Shown here: positions 11,830 through 22,032 of the stretch, piece by piece | Layout of the letters: each line of letters begins with the position of its first letter | Numbering within the stretch: position 1 is the first letter of the stretch | Source: Cliona cf. orientalis | Lineage: Eukaryota; Porifera; Demospongiae; Clionaida; Clionaidae | DNA length: 64,000 nucleotides | Reading direction: 5' to 3' | Assembly: GCA_963930775.1 (NCBI GenBank) | Contig: OZ005702.1 | Span: 8,040,336 to 8,104,335, forward strand | Notes under the pieces: generated by a model | What the model saw: the letters and a program-made list of their open reading frames with translations, nothing else | Databases searched by the model: none | What the model was told of the DNA's origin: nothing | Position numbers and translations under genes: made by a program

Positions 11830-12400
11830 TTTACCCCGCGCGCATGCGCAAGGGGTAATGTGCTCGGTTTTGTCTGTCGTCTGTCGTCTGTCTGTCGTCT
11901 GTCGTTAGCACAAAAATCGCCAGATCTGGAGATCTAGACATCTGAGCGACTCGTAAATACAACTTATCCGTCGATATCGTCGAAAAATTGGCTTCATTAT
12001 GCTTCGAATCGTTTGGCAAGGTCCAGGAGCGTCGCAAATACTGCATTTTGCATGTTTTGTTGGCCACGCTTAGGCCATATAAAATAACTTACTTGATTCT
12101 CATCCCCGCCCGTCCCACTTTTTACAGGCCGCCTCTATGAATTTTATTGCTATCGCGCGTGCGCAGTAGCGACCCTTTACCAAATATCTCGAAAATATGC
12201 TCCAAATACTGCTCTTTCTAGTGTCCTGATGAGTAAAAAATAAAAATAAAATGCCTCCTCCCGCCCCTATTTTTTGGAAAAAGGTGGATGAGAATCAAGT
12301 AAGTTATTTTATATGGCCTTATTAACACTTCCCACCATGTGCTTTCTGCTCATGCGCACAACCTGGCACAATATGTAGGTAAAGGTCGGCAACAGGGATC
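11830..12400 (-). repeat. Inverted unit of the interspersed repeat, split by a nested MITE
   Basis: On the minus strand this matches the unit at 8237-8582: it begins (plus orientation) with the palindromic end ACCCCGCGCGCATGCGCAAG and includes the AGATCTGGAGATCT, CGAAAAATTGGC and GCTTCGAATCGTTTGGCAAG blocks, ending near GGTAAAGGTCG. A 246-bp element (12073-12318) is inserted inside it. Confidence 0.8.
12073..12318. mobile_element. PIF/Harbinger-like MITE nested in an older repeat
   Basis: The terminal inverted repeats are about 36 bp and perfect over most of their length: the left end starts GGCCATATAAAATAACTTAC and the right end is its reverse complement. Flanking TTA is duplicated (12070-12072 and 12319-12321), the 3-bp target typical of PIF/Harbinger. 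Removing the element restores the match between the host repeat and its copy at 8237-8582. The interior has no ORF. Confidence 0.88.
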
Positions 12401-12673
12401 TATAGCTAGCGAAGGGGGCTGGGATCTATAGCTATATAATACACTGCCGGTACTCCAAGCACTAAATCTTGGGTACCGGTGCCGGGACTCTAGACACTCG
12501 GCAGCGTAATTTTAATCAGGTATTGTAGTAATAGTAGCTTGCTCAGAGTGCTCAGCCAGACAATAGTAACATCCAATAGCTACAAACTTCATGAATGCCA
12601 TTGGCTACATTAATTAGTTGATTACATTATGATGTATTATCCACACACTAGAATTGGTATGATGACTTTAGAG
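12400..12673. other. 3' flank of NLR copy 4, resembling the 3' flank of the C2 gene
   Basis: No gene. About 12520-12640 matches about 16310-16440 (shared GCTCAGAGTGCTC, ACAAACTTCAT and ATGAATGCCATTGGCTA), which lies past the 3' end of the C2-domain gene. Confidence 0.55.
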
Positions 12674-15600
12674 TTATGAAAAATCAAATATCCCATGGGT
12701 AATGTCAATGTATGACAGTCCATTTTTCCTTCTTGCTTCATTGATGGTCTTATTCACTTTATCCACTCCCAAATGTTTTGGGATGTCCAATTCCTCCAGC
12801 CGTGAGTGCCTGGAAACAGCATCAACTAAATAATATGTCAGTCCATTCTCAGTTATTGCTCCATTGCTATCAATGCATAGTATCTCCAGTGTATTGTTAG
12901 TACGGAGTGCTTCAGACAGTGAAGCCACTCCAGTGTCAGTCATACCACAGTCAGAGATACCGAGCACTTTCAATGTTTCGTTTTGTTTGAGAGCATCACA
13001 TATATTCTGCAGTCCATTGTCACCAATTGGATTACTATTTAGCCACAATCTACTCACTATGCTAGTACTGTTCAGTAGCTCAGCTATGTGTGAGGCACCT
13101 TCTTCATGAATCTCATTCCACCCCAGCTGCATCTCAAGGTAGGACCTGGTATTTATTGGGTCTATACTCCTGCAAATACTTTGCATCAGGCTCTTGGTGC
13201 CAGCATCTCCTAGGGAACAGTTGGTGAGGCGCACTCTGAACTCCAAGTTGGTATTACAAGTATTAGCAGAGACAGAGGTAAGAAAGTAGCCAATTGCAAT
13301 AGAGTCCACCGGAGTAAGTGATGTATCTCTAACATTCAAATCAGTTCCCAGTTGCTGTGTCACAAACTGGCAGAGAGATGGATCCTGAGCCTCATACAAG
13401 CAGTGAAGGAGAGAGACTAAGAGAGACTTGTTGTCCTTTCTTTCAACGATCTTTCCAATGAGGTCTAGCATATGTACAGTAACATCACTAGGAATTAACT
13501 GGCTTGGTAATTTGCTGAGGAATGGTCTTGATGTGCGAAGCTTTGTGATGGCTGCATAAAATTGGAACACTGCACTAAATCGAGAGTTACTAAATAGTGA
13601 TTCAAATGTTGAGATCTGCTTCCTGGCTGGCATGCGAGAGATGTAAACTGCTGACAGCATTTCTTGTATGGACAAGTGAAGAAAATTATAGTATACTGTT
13701 CTGCCATCAGAAAGTATGCTGAGTGTGGCTTGAAGTAGACCCACCTTACAAACCACTGCTGAGTCTTTGACGGCCTCTAAATCACTCTGAGAAAATGTGA
13801 CTTTATTTTGGGATATTCCTGAAAATGCTAACTGACAAAGTTGATTAAAAGGAGCTTGTAATTCTTGTGGTAATCTATCAAGTGATGTTAGTCGAGCTTC
13901 TTGTTGTGTTTTCCCCAGTCGCTGGCACAGGTAGTGAGAGAGACAATGCCGGACAAGGGAGGAAAAGATGCCATGAACAGTGCAAGGGAGGGAGCCATCA
14001 CTCAGGTAAAGATGGGCTACAATGGAAGCATTCAGAGGAAGGTAGCAACTGCCCTGTATGGCCGGGTTTTCTCTCAGTCTCTCCATTAGAGTGTCCACAG
14101 CTTTGGTGTCTCCCTTTAGACACTCGGTGAAGTACTGCCTCTGCTCCTCCCAAGTGAAACCCAGCACCTCAATTCGGGAAGAGACCAATTCACTGAGCTC
14201 ACCTGATGAAAATGGACGTGATGTGACGATCACTGAGCTTTGAGTGATGGGAGAGTGAAGAGAAGGTGTGATCATATCTCTAAGAAAAGATTTTTCTCGA
14301 AGGTGTGATGGGAGCTCATCCCATCCATCCATTACCCACAGAATGCCCCTGCCGAAATTAGCTTTGATTAAACTAGCTACTTCTTGAGCTGATTCGATAT
14401 CAGGACAAGGGATCAAGTTGGCTATACTCTGTGCACTTTGCACTTCTGGGTCTCGTAACTGGACAAGTATGACGATGGTGAACTCTTGAAACAGTTCACC
14501 TCTGCTCCATCTCTGACAGATGTGTACTGTCAGTGTGCTCTTCCCGCTACCTGGAGCACCATCGATCAAAATCACCTTTCTCTCTCCTTCAATGTTCTCA
14601 AACAGCTTTTCCAGTTCAATTGGTGATTTCTTCAACAGTATATCGTCCACTTGTCCCCTGATGGTCTTGCGGACAAATTCATCGTCAATCTTGCCATGTT
14701 GAATTCTTTCCTTCTTGATGATGGCCAGGTTGAAGATTTTTCGTGTTGGTGAGGGAAGCCATTTTTCAGAGTCCGCAGCGATATGGACCTGGGAGTGTCT
14801 CTCCTTTAGGTAGTCGCTGTACCAGACAAGCTTTTGATGTTGAGTGGTGTGCTGTGTGTTTGGTTGAGGAGGTGTGGTGGGGGACACTAGTATGCTGTGG
14901 AGGTTATCAATGACGTCAGCTTTGCGAGCTTCATGGAGGGCAGTGATCAGCATCCTGGAACAATGCGATAAATATTATTATAGGCTTATTCTATTATTCA
15001 TGGGAATTTAATGAATTGCTAAAAATAATTTTAATAGCTCTCTTAATAATTCATGGTCAGTAATGTCATGTGATGTGTGATTAAGCACTATGAATACGTA
15101 ACATCAGGAGCATATGAGCCGCCCGAAGGGCGGGGAAGGAGCATCCGACTACCGTAGGGTTGGCTGTAGTATGTGTTAGGCGAAGTCCTTAAGGCTGTGC
15201 AGCTGGTGCGGTGCATAGCAGATTACTTTTGTACAAGCCACACTGTACTAGCTAATTGACTTAGTCTGTAGTGTGGTTGTAGACTGTGTACTACGGGCGG
15301 TGCTATCACTATGGAGCTTAACCAATGGAAATACTCTGCAGCTGGCCACTCCATATAAGGTCAAGCATTGCTAATGAACTTCGCCTAACACATCTGACAC
15401 GCAGTTGGACGCTCCTTCGCCGCATATGCTCCTGGTAATATTATCACTAATTCTTATCGGATGATCACAAATTGAGCAGTCAAAATTTAATATTAAATAT
15501 GAAGATTTGTTACGGTATGTCTACTTGAAAATATCCATGCAAATTAAATCCGTACTGTTCTGATGATACTGTGAGGCTTCAAAGCATGCACGCTGCTTCT

Positions 15601-15941
15601 CAATTTTGATCTTTGTATCACAATTTTTATTATTTATATGTAATGGCTTAATCCAGTACTGACCTGTATGTGGCCTGCGATGATAATTTGCCCTTCCATC
15701 TCCTGAACATTTTTACCCTCTGCCTTGCTGGGTCTCTTGGCCACGCCCTCTCAATGTCTTCCACTTCCACTGGCGTCAGTTGCAGACTAGTGGCGAGGTG
15801 AGTCTGCCACTCGGAGAAGCACTCTGTCAACTGGACCAGGTGGGCGTCGTCACAGCCAACATCAAGGAGATGAGCAGGGAACTTGGACAGCTGCTCCTCA
15901 AAGCTAACACCACGAATAACAGGTACACCGCCTTCAGCCAT
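12674..15941 (-). CDS. NLR copy 4: DEATH-NACHT-LRR innate immune receptor (intact, two exons)
   Basis: Paralogue of copy 1. Exons on the minus strand are 15941-15664 (DEATH, starts MAEGG) and 14954-12674 (rest of DEATH, NACHT, LRR). The same phase-2 junction (TACAG|gtcag ... ag|G ATG) gives one frame of 852 residues. The P-loop GAPGSGKST and Walker B-like ILWVMDGWDELP are intact, followed by SSVIVTSRPFS. LRRs lie in the last third; the C-terminus ends ITHGIFDFS, unlike copy 1. The 709-bp intron contains a 330-bp foldback element (15105-15434), which explains most of the length difference from the 330-bp intron of copy 1. Its role is inferred to be ligand-triggered assembly through DEATH-domain partners. 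Confidence 0.9.
15105..15434. mobile_element. Foldback element in the intron of NLR copy 4
   Basis: The ends CAGGAGCATATG and CATATGCTCCTG are exact inverted repeats, with further pairing between the GGCGAAGT and ACTTCGCC blocks inside. Flanks GTAACAT and GTAATAT form a probable 7-bp target duplication with one mismatch. Length 330 bp, no ORF. It looks like a hAT-like or foldback MITE; the class is uncertain. Confidence 0.7.
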
Positions 15942-16591
15942 CGCTAGGATTTTCGTGCTTGATGATAATAGGACAAACGTGCATATAAATCGAGTCGTTG
16001 TTGAGGGAACACCTTGCTAGCGAGATACGCCCCCTGTTCTTGAAAGGGGCGTATCCTTCCTACGAGACACGCCCCCTTTTCATGAAATTGCCATGTCAGC
16101 AAAAGTGGGACTATGGATAGCTAAATAGAATGTTCAAAATCATGAAAATGTAACTATAATAAAGAGTGCCCCCTAATGAACTTCCTACTAGCTATTCGTG
16201 CACTCATAATTATCCAATCATACAGTTGGCGAACTAATTGAGTGCTTGGCCCACCATGAAATCATGCTTTATCTTTCTGGAAACTCCTGAGGAGCCTGGT
16301 AGATGGTAGTTAACCACGTGTTGCAGTAATAATAACTTTGCTCAGAGTGCTCCAGACAACGGCAACATCCACTACATGTACAAACTTCATATCATGAATG
16401 CCATTGGCTAAATTGATCACTTTATTACATAGTTACATGATCTATGATCCATAAAATTAATAGCTAGCTACGCCTATAATAATTATGTTCTAAATAAAAC
16501 AAAATTGCAGCTATCAGACTATTTCAATGAGTCCACAAACTTCAAATTATCTCAACAGTTACTGTTTGGTTTACATGATTGATCACAAAGT
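15942..16591. other. Upstream region of NLR copy 4 and 3' flank of the C2 gene
   Basis: No coding exon seen. It holds a short inverted pair of ACGCCCCCT/AGGGGCGT blocks near 16025-16075, close to where NLR copy 4 transcription should start, and the 16310-16440 segment shared with 12520-12640. Confidence 0.5.
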
Positions 16592-17099
16592 CTACACTTG
16601 AAATGCGTATTGGACGGTCGCCTTTCCAGGATTGCAGTCAAATTCTGCGTAGGATGTCGATCCAAAATAAATTGTTTGTGTAGGGCAGAGTTGGTCAGGG
16701 TCTCTGTTGGCACCATCGTAGTCCAGTATCCTAACTGTCATCTTCTCCCATATGCGTTTTGTGAATACCAAATTATCGTTCCACTCTGGGTGGCTAGTAC
16801 CACCCCTGACTGGTGTGGTGCGTTTCTCTGTTTTGCCAGTTACATCTGTTGCGACCACCTCCATGTAAGGATCGCTTCGACCGGCTGTCCATCCATCAAG
16901 GTCTGCCAAATTAACCCTTAACTTTCAGCTTGGCTATTATTAGACCTTGTTCAAATGTACGATCCTCAACTGCTGCTGCATTTTCAACATGGTCATGACG
17001 ATCCTGGTTGTAGTTGACGGTCGATGAACCTTTCACAACGACGCTCTGTGCCATGATTAGGCTAGTGATGACCACCACCAAGACTGCAGCCTTAGCCAT
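16592..17099 (-). CDS. Small secreted C2-domain protein (one frame break)
   Basis: The N-terminal frame starts at ATG 17099 with a clear signal peptide (MAKAAVLVVVITSLIMAQS) and runs to IIAKLKVKG. The second frame continues with VNLADLDGWTAGRSDPYMEV, then the PEWND...VRILDYDGANRD strands of a C2 domain, ending YAFQV at 16592. Aspartates in the DLDG/SDPY and DYDG loops fit Ca2+ binding. The two frames meet in a GGG run (minus strand; plus 16914-16916), and one base fewer there would join LKVKV to NLADLD exactly as in ordinary C2 domains. The gap is far too small for an intron. Either the gene is a recent pseudogene or the assembly has a homopolymer indel. Total about 168 residues. Function beyond Ca2+/lipid binding is unknown. 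Confidence 0.65.
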
Positions 17100-17919
17100 A
17101 CTAGGAACAGCTGCAGCACGTGGTATAACACTAATGATAATGAATCAGAATGCATTCAATCCAATTGAATATATGTACGTATTTGCTGAGTTTTACTTGC
17201 CTTGGCAACTGTCACGTTCTTGACTGAGATGCGTAATTCTTCTTGATAGTTCAAAGTAGCTGGGTAGCTAGCTATACGTGATCAGTGCTATGATCTGACC
17301 ACTCCAGTAGCTAGCTGAATTGCTGACCTCAATCCCTGCACCTTCTTTTATAGAAGCTAAGCTGCCGGTAGCCAGAAACAGCTACAGTGTTTATAAATTA
17401 GCTTTAAGTACCTAAATAATAATTATTATTATAATAATTATGTTCCACAGAGGTATATATATACGTGGCACATATTCACCCAGCACTCCATGGACTTCAT
17501 CTCCTAAAACTCAGATATTTAAATATGCAAATAGCTGCCAATTATACAAGTTAAAGGTTCCCCACCGATAAAAGGATAGCATTGTTCGGTAGTTTACTGG
17601 GTAGCTAGTCTCTGTCTACAATATTAATAAGCAGTGACACTTAGTATGTTCCTCAACTGCCTATATAAGTATTATTGCAGATTCTCTAGACAGATATTTC
17701 GTAGAATTAAGTGTATTTTTTTTGTTGAAGCAATAAAAAGCAACAAAATAGGCATAAAAGCAATAATGATGGCAAAATGGCTGCCTAAATAATCAAAATT
17801 CCTGTAATTGATGAGTATAATTAATACAAATAATCTGTCCCACATACATGTAGTGCATTAATTAATACTAGCATGATCATGTATAGGTAACATACAAAAT
17901 TATTAATATTATTATGAGG
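17100..17919. other. Intergenic region upstream of the C2 gene and past the HTH gene
   Basis: AT-rich, no coding exon recognised. It should contain the C2 gene promoter (minus strand, just above 17100) and the 3' UTR of the HTH gene that stops at 17920. No clear poly(A) signal was chosen. Confidence 0.5.
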
Positions 17920-20900
17920 TTAGCTCTCTGGGGTGTGTTCGTCTATGGCTGTGGGTGTGGTTGCTCCGCCCACTCCAGTGATGGACTCCTGCACAATGTC
18001 GAGCAGTTCTTGTGGGTGAGAGGAGATAGTTTCTATGGAAACGTCCTCCGTAGCTATGGTAGGTCCAGGATCCTGGGAAAGAACAACAGAGAGCCCACAG
18101 ATAATAACACTTCTTTGATTTATATACCGTAAGGGATAGTCGTAATTACTCTGATGAATAGATCACTAATTAAACGGCTAACAAATTTAATGCTTTTTTT
18201 AACAATTTTGAGCACGATGAAAATTAATGTGGACGATACTTAGTATAGATGAGCTACTGCACACACTTGACATTGCCACGGAAAAGTTAAGTGGCTACAG
18301 GAATATAAATTAATTAATCATTGCAAGTAGATTTTCCTACCTCTCCCACTTCCTGTATGATTTCCTGTGTGGCCGGAAGTGTGACCACATCCCCAGTATC
18401 GTCCGTCACCAGGACCTCCACTGACTCCTCTCCCTCTACCCCTACCGAGGGTACGTCCTCTGACGTAACGATGACCGGCTCGTCTATCACAACTTCCTCT
18501 GTGACGTAGGTCGTTAGTCCGGGGCTGGAGGTGACGATGGAGGAAGGGGGCGGGGCCTGGGCGGAGCTTGCCACCGGGGAGGAGGGATGCTCCGTGGTGC
18601 TGACTTGAATGGGCGTGGCTTCATTGGTGGGAACAATGTTAACTGTAAATTATTAAGGAGGGAAGAGTGGATTTGGCACATACATCATACATGTATCATG
18701 ACTTCACATAATACCGTAAATCTGGAAATTTTCGTTGTAAAAATATTTTCGTAGTCGATGGCGGCTACGAAAATTAATCTTACGAAAATTAGCATGCACT
18801 ATTAACGCTAATGCGGTAAGGGGTCGTTCCTACGAAATTTTTTTTACATGAAAATTTTATCATACGAAAGTTTCTTTACACAAAAATTTCCAGATCTACG
18901 GTATTTTTATCATCTGAAAATTTTCGTGGTGAAAATTTTTCATAGGAATGATCCAGTAATGTGCACACATTTTAATGCTTGTAGCTGCCATAGACTACGA
19001 AAAAAAATTTTTTCACGAAAATATCCAGATTTAAGATATAATACAGACTGTACTTTGAGATACTGAACACCTCAAACTACTACAATCATGTACAGAACTG
19101 ACCATTATCTGTGACAGAGGTGGTGATGGTTGATGTAATGGGCTGTGTGTCCGTCATAGTGATGGTAATTGCATCACTGATTGAAGGGGCATCCTCGCTC
19201 GTCCCCATGGCAGTCACCGTCGTTGTGGACGCATCCTCGGTTTCTATGACAACCATCGGCTCGTCAGTCACCACTTCTTCGGATACGACCTCTTCCACGG
19301 CAACTTGCCCCGCCCCTTCGAGGAGAAACTCTGGATTATCGGCTTGATAGGCGGCTGTTAGCTGCGCCATGGCCTCCTTGGCCGCTTCACCATTGCCAGC
19401 TCCTATACCAAAGGCATTGGCAAGCTTCTGGAGGGCCTCAGCTATCTCAAGACCTATGAAGAGGGGGAGAGAGAGAGAACAAATGCGGGAGGGGGGATTA
19501 GAGTAGATTAATGTGCATGTGTGATACTGTATAGACTACCGTATAGCCGAAAAATTTGGTGGTTTGGTGGTCTATATCACAACCACCAAAATCAAAATTT
19601 CCTCCTTGCATATATGTGTATGGCGATCCCGTACCGAACCGCCAAATTTAAATCTGCTAATATTCTTTCAATAGCGATTTTGGGCTCAACTGCCAAATTT
19701 AATTCCCACCAATATTTCCAGCTATACGGTAGTCTATACATAATAGACCACACCAAAAAGACTGTACAAATTATCACATGATAATGTACACCATAATACA
19801 CTTTTTAGTGCTAATAAAAAAGTGATATGGCTAACCTGCAGCCTCATGATCTTCTGCCGACAGCGACGCCAAAGCTGTGGCTGCCTCCTCTTTTGTTGGA
19901 GTGAGAGGATTCTCCTCCCCTGCTCCCCCTCTCCCTGCTCCAGCTCCACCCTGACCCCCAGCCTGGCCAGCGGCACCTGGCTGATCCTGTGCGTGTATTG
20001 ATTTTGATTGTAAGCATACATGTATAGATTTGCTATTTACATGCATCCATGAAATAAACGAAGATTCTTTGCGGAAAACTTAGCTGTTTTACCGAACAGT
20101 TAAGTTGTCTGCAAAGAATCTTTGTTTATTTCATGCGGATAGCAACTGAGAACAATGTCACTACATGCATCCAATTGTACATACATGTGTAGACATTCAA
20201 TTTCTCTCCTTTGCTCCCCCCTTCTCTCTCTCTCTCTCCTCTCTCTCCCTTCCCCGACTTACCTGGTTTTGTTCCTCCAGTAGTACCTCATTATCATAGA
20301 CCTCACTTTCCTCCACAATCTCTTCCTGTTCCTCATCTCCTTCATTCCCGTAAGTCTGATTCTCCAGCGATATGTTATACTTTCTCTTCCAAGCTAGAAG
20401 CCACGACTTTGAAGCTTTAAACTCAGCATTTGTGGTCAACTCCATCGCTTTTTCCTTCACCATTCGATCGTTGACAATATCCCCTGCCTCCCACCTCTCC
20501 ACGAGCCACGTTAGAAGCAAACGATCAAATTCTTCATCATTTTCCAGCAAGGCTTCATCATCGTACGAAAGCTTCTTGCCTTTTGTGGTCTTACGACGCT
20601 TAGTTGGAGGGGGCCCCGGACTGTACGTGTAGACCTCGCCCTCCTGGAGTAGGCGGAGTTTCAGTGGGGACATGGCCTCCCCTTGAGGGTTACACGTCTG
20701 CTCCTTCAAATCAACTCCGTGTCGTTTTTGCCACTTCATGAACCAGCCGAGGGACGCCTTAAACGACGAACTTGTCGACATTTCACGAGCTTTTTCTCGT
20801 ATCGCAACAGTGGTTACATTTATCCCTTGTTTCCACTGTTCCTGCAACCAATCCAATAGCCCCTTGTCGAGGTTAGAGTCCACGACCTTTCGACCTTGTC

Positions 20901-21315
20901 CCGGGCGACGATAGATGGCAGACGACGAATGCTCGGCTACGCTGGAGATCACTTCAAGCTCCTCCTGCCATCGTTGAAGGCACCTTCGCGATACATCAAG
21001 CTCAAGAGCTGCCTGGCTTGCCGATTCCATTTCTGCGGCACGACGCACAGCATGTAGCTTGAAAGCGGCAGTGTAGTGACGCTTTTTATGCTTAAGAGCC
21101 TCAGCCTCGGGCGATTCAGAGTAGTCATAGCGTTTCTTCCAATTGTTGTACCAGTTTAGAGAAGCTTTGAAGTTTGGGTCAAACTCTTGGCCTAGCTCGA
21201 AGGCTTTTTGCCTTATTCCATTGGCTGTTACTACTTTATCTTTCTCTTTCTGTTGTAAGACCCATTTGTATACTTCCTGGTCTATAGTGGAGCGTTGGTT
21301 AGGGCTGTAGGTCAT
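17920..21315 (-). CDS. Nuclear protein with three CENP-B/Tc5-type HTH domains and an acidic Thr-rich tail
   Basis: Five exons on the minus strand: 21315-20263, 19986-19836, 19453-19103, 18642-18341, 18072-17920. All junctions are GT-AG and phases close, giving 669 residues. Exon 1 has three related CENP-B/Tc5-like DNA-binding units (about residues 9-65, 138-195 and 255-312), each with a W..W spacing and KASxxW near the end, plus a psq/Brinker-like HTH between the first two (AAFKLHAVRRAA ... VSRRCLQRWQEEL). A basic patch PPTKRRKTTKGKK is a probable nuclear signal. Exon 2 is Gly/Ala-rich. Exons 3 and 4 are acidic and Thr/Val-rich and share a repeat (EEVVTDEPMVV and EEVVIDEPVIV). No DDE catalytic domain is seen, so this is a host DNA-binding protein, perhaps derived from a pogo/Tigger-type transposase. 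Function unknown. The start is the first ATG in frame (MTYSPNQ). Confidence 0.82.
18712..18903. mobile_element. MITE, TACCGTA group, family 1 (intron of HTH gene)
   Basis: A 192-bp inverted-repeat element from TACCGTAAATCTGGAAATTT to the matching TTTCCAGATCTACGGTA, with CGAAAATT motifs throughout. A second copy lies inverted at 55713-55897, sharing the central ATTAACGCTAATGCGGTAAG-type block. No ORF. Confidence 0.85.
19537..19731. mobile_element. MITE, TACCGTA group, family 2 (intron of HTH gene)
   Basis: It begins TACCGTATAGCCGAAAAATT and ends CCAGCTATACGGTA, with internal GCCAAATTTAAT / ATTAAATTTGGC blocks. Homologous elements lie at 44316-44471 and 59604-59830. Confidence 0.85.
20048..20135. 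mobile_element. Small hairpin element in an intron of the HTH gene
   Basis: An 88-bp inverted repeat: CATGAAATAAACGAAGATTC pairs with the reverse complement ending TTTATTTCATG, and the AAACTTAGCTGTT/AACAGTTAAGTT arms continue it. No coding content. Confidence 0.75.
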
Positions 21316-22032
21316 TGTGGGCCAGTGGTAAATACCTGAGTGCAAATGTGTGGGTATCCATTAAAAATTCAAAAGCATGCGCTATGCTCCGTGCATGTCC
21401 GTATACTGCTTTGAATACGCTAGCAAAATGGCAGTCGAGGTGGAGGGGCGATAAATAGAAAGGTAGAAAGACGCGCTTTTATTAGATATCAGGCAGAGCG
21501 CTTATTAGAAACGTTTGGTGAAGTTGGGAGCGCGGGCCGACAGACAAGATCGCGATATTTAGACAAAAGGAACTCACCTCTATTTGAATTTCGTGAAGAA
21601 TTTTAGTTGGAGGCGCGACCTACTTTGGCGGCTGTCTTCTTGTGCCGTGAAAGCTTCCTTTCTGAGCTACGAAGCTTTACTCTCCCGTCCCTGGGACGTG
21701 GTAGCCTTCGCTTTGACTTGTACTGGTTGGATAGAAGTTTCTTTTTCTTGGTACAAACTTTGGAAACACTTGAGAGATCTGAGGCATGCGATTTTTTCCT
21801 GATCTTGTTGGCTCGAATGTCTTGTTTGCGGGGTATGCGTAATTTTCGATCCCCCGGTCGGAATCAATCAGGCGTGTCCCCCGGCCCCGCACAGTATGGC
21901 CGGCTAGCTAGCTGCAGTAGTAGCGCGCGCCGCTCTGCATAGCAACCGCGCAGTTCGAATGCATGAGATTCGAAAGAAGAAGAGCATCTTCTCATCAGTA
22001 GCTGTTTGCTTCGTTTTGGAAGAGGAGGGACG
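21316..22032. promoter_or_regulatory. Shared divergent promoter region of the HTH gene and the ectodomain gene
   Basis: 717 bp between two start codons on opposite strands. On the minus strand a possible 5' UTR acceptor (gcactcag|G) lies about 30 bp upstream of the HTH start. The plus-strand open frames here have no domain. The region is richer in GC than its surroundings near 21540-21960. Promoter activity is inferred from position only. Confidence 0.5.

Noticed and set aside
17920-21315. HTH gene as a live pogo/Tigger transposon
   Set aside because: It has four introns, no DDE catalytic domain and no terminal inverted repeats around the gene; better seen as a host gene.
21607-21942. 111-codon plus-strand frame upstream of the ectodomain gene
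   Set aside because: It lies in the divergent promoter region, overlaps other frames on both strands and shows no domain; the signal-peptide exon at 22033 is a better start.
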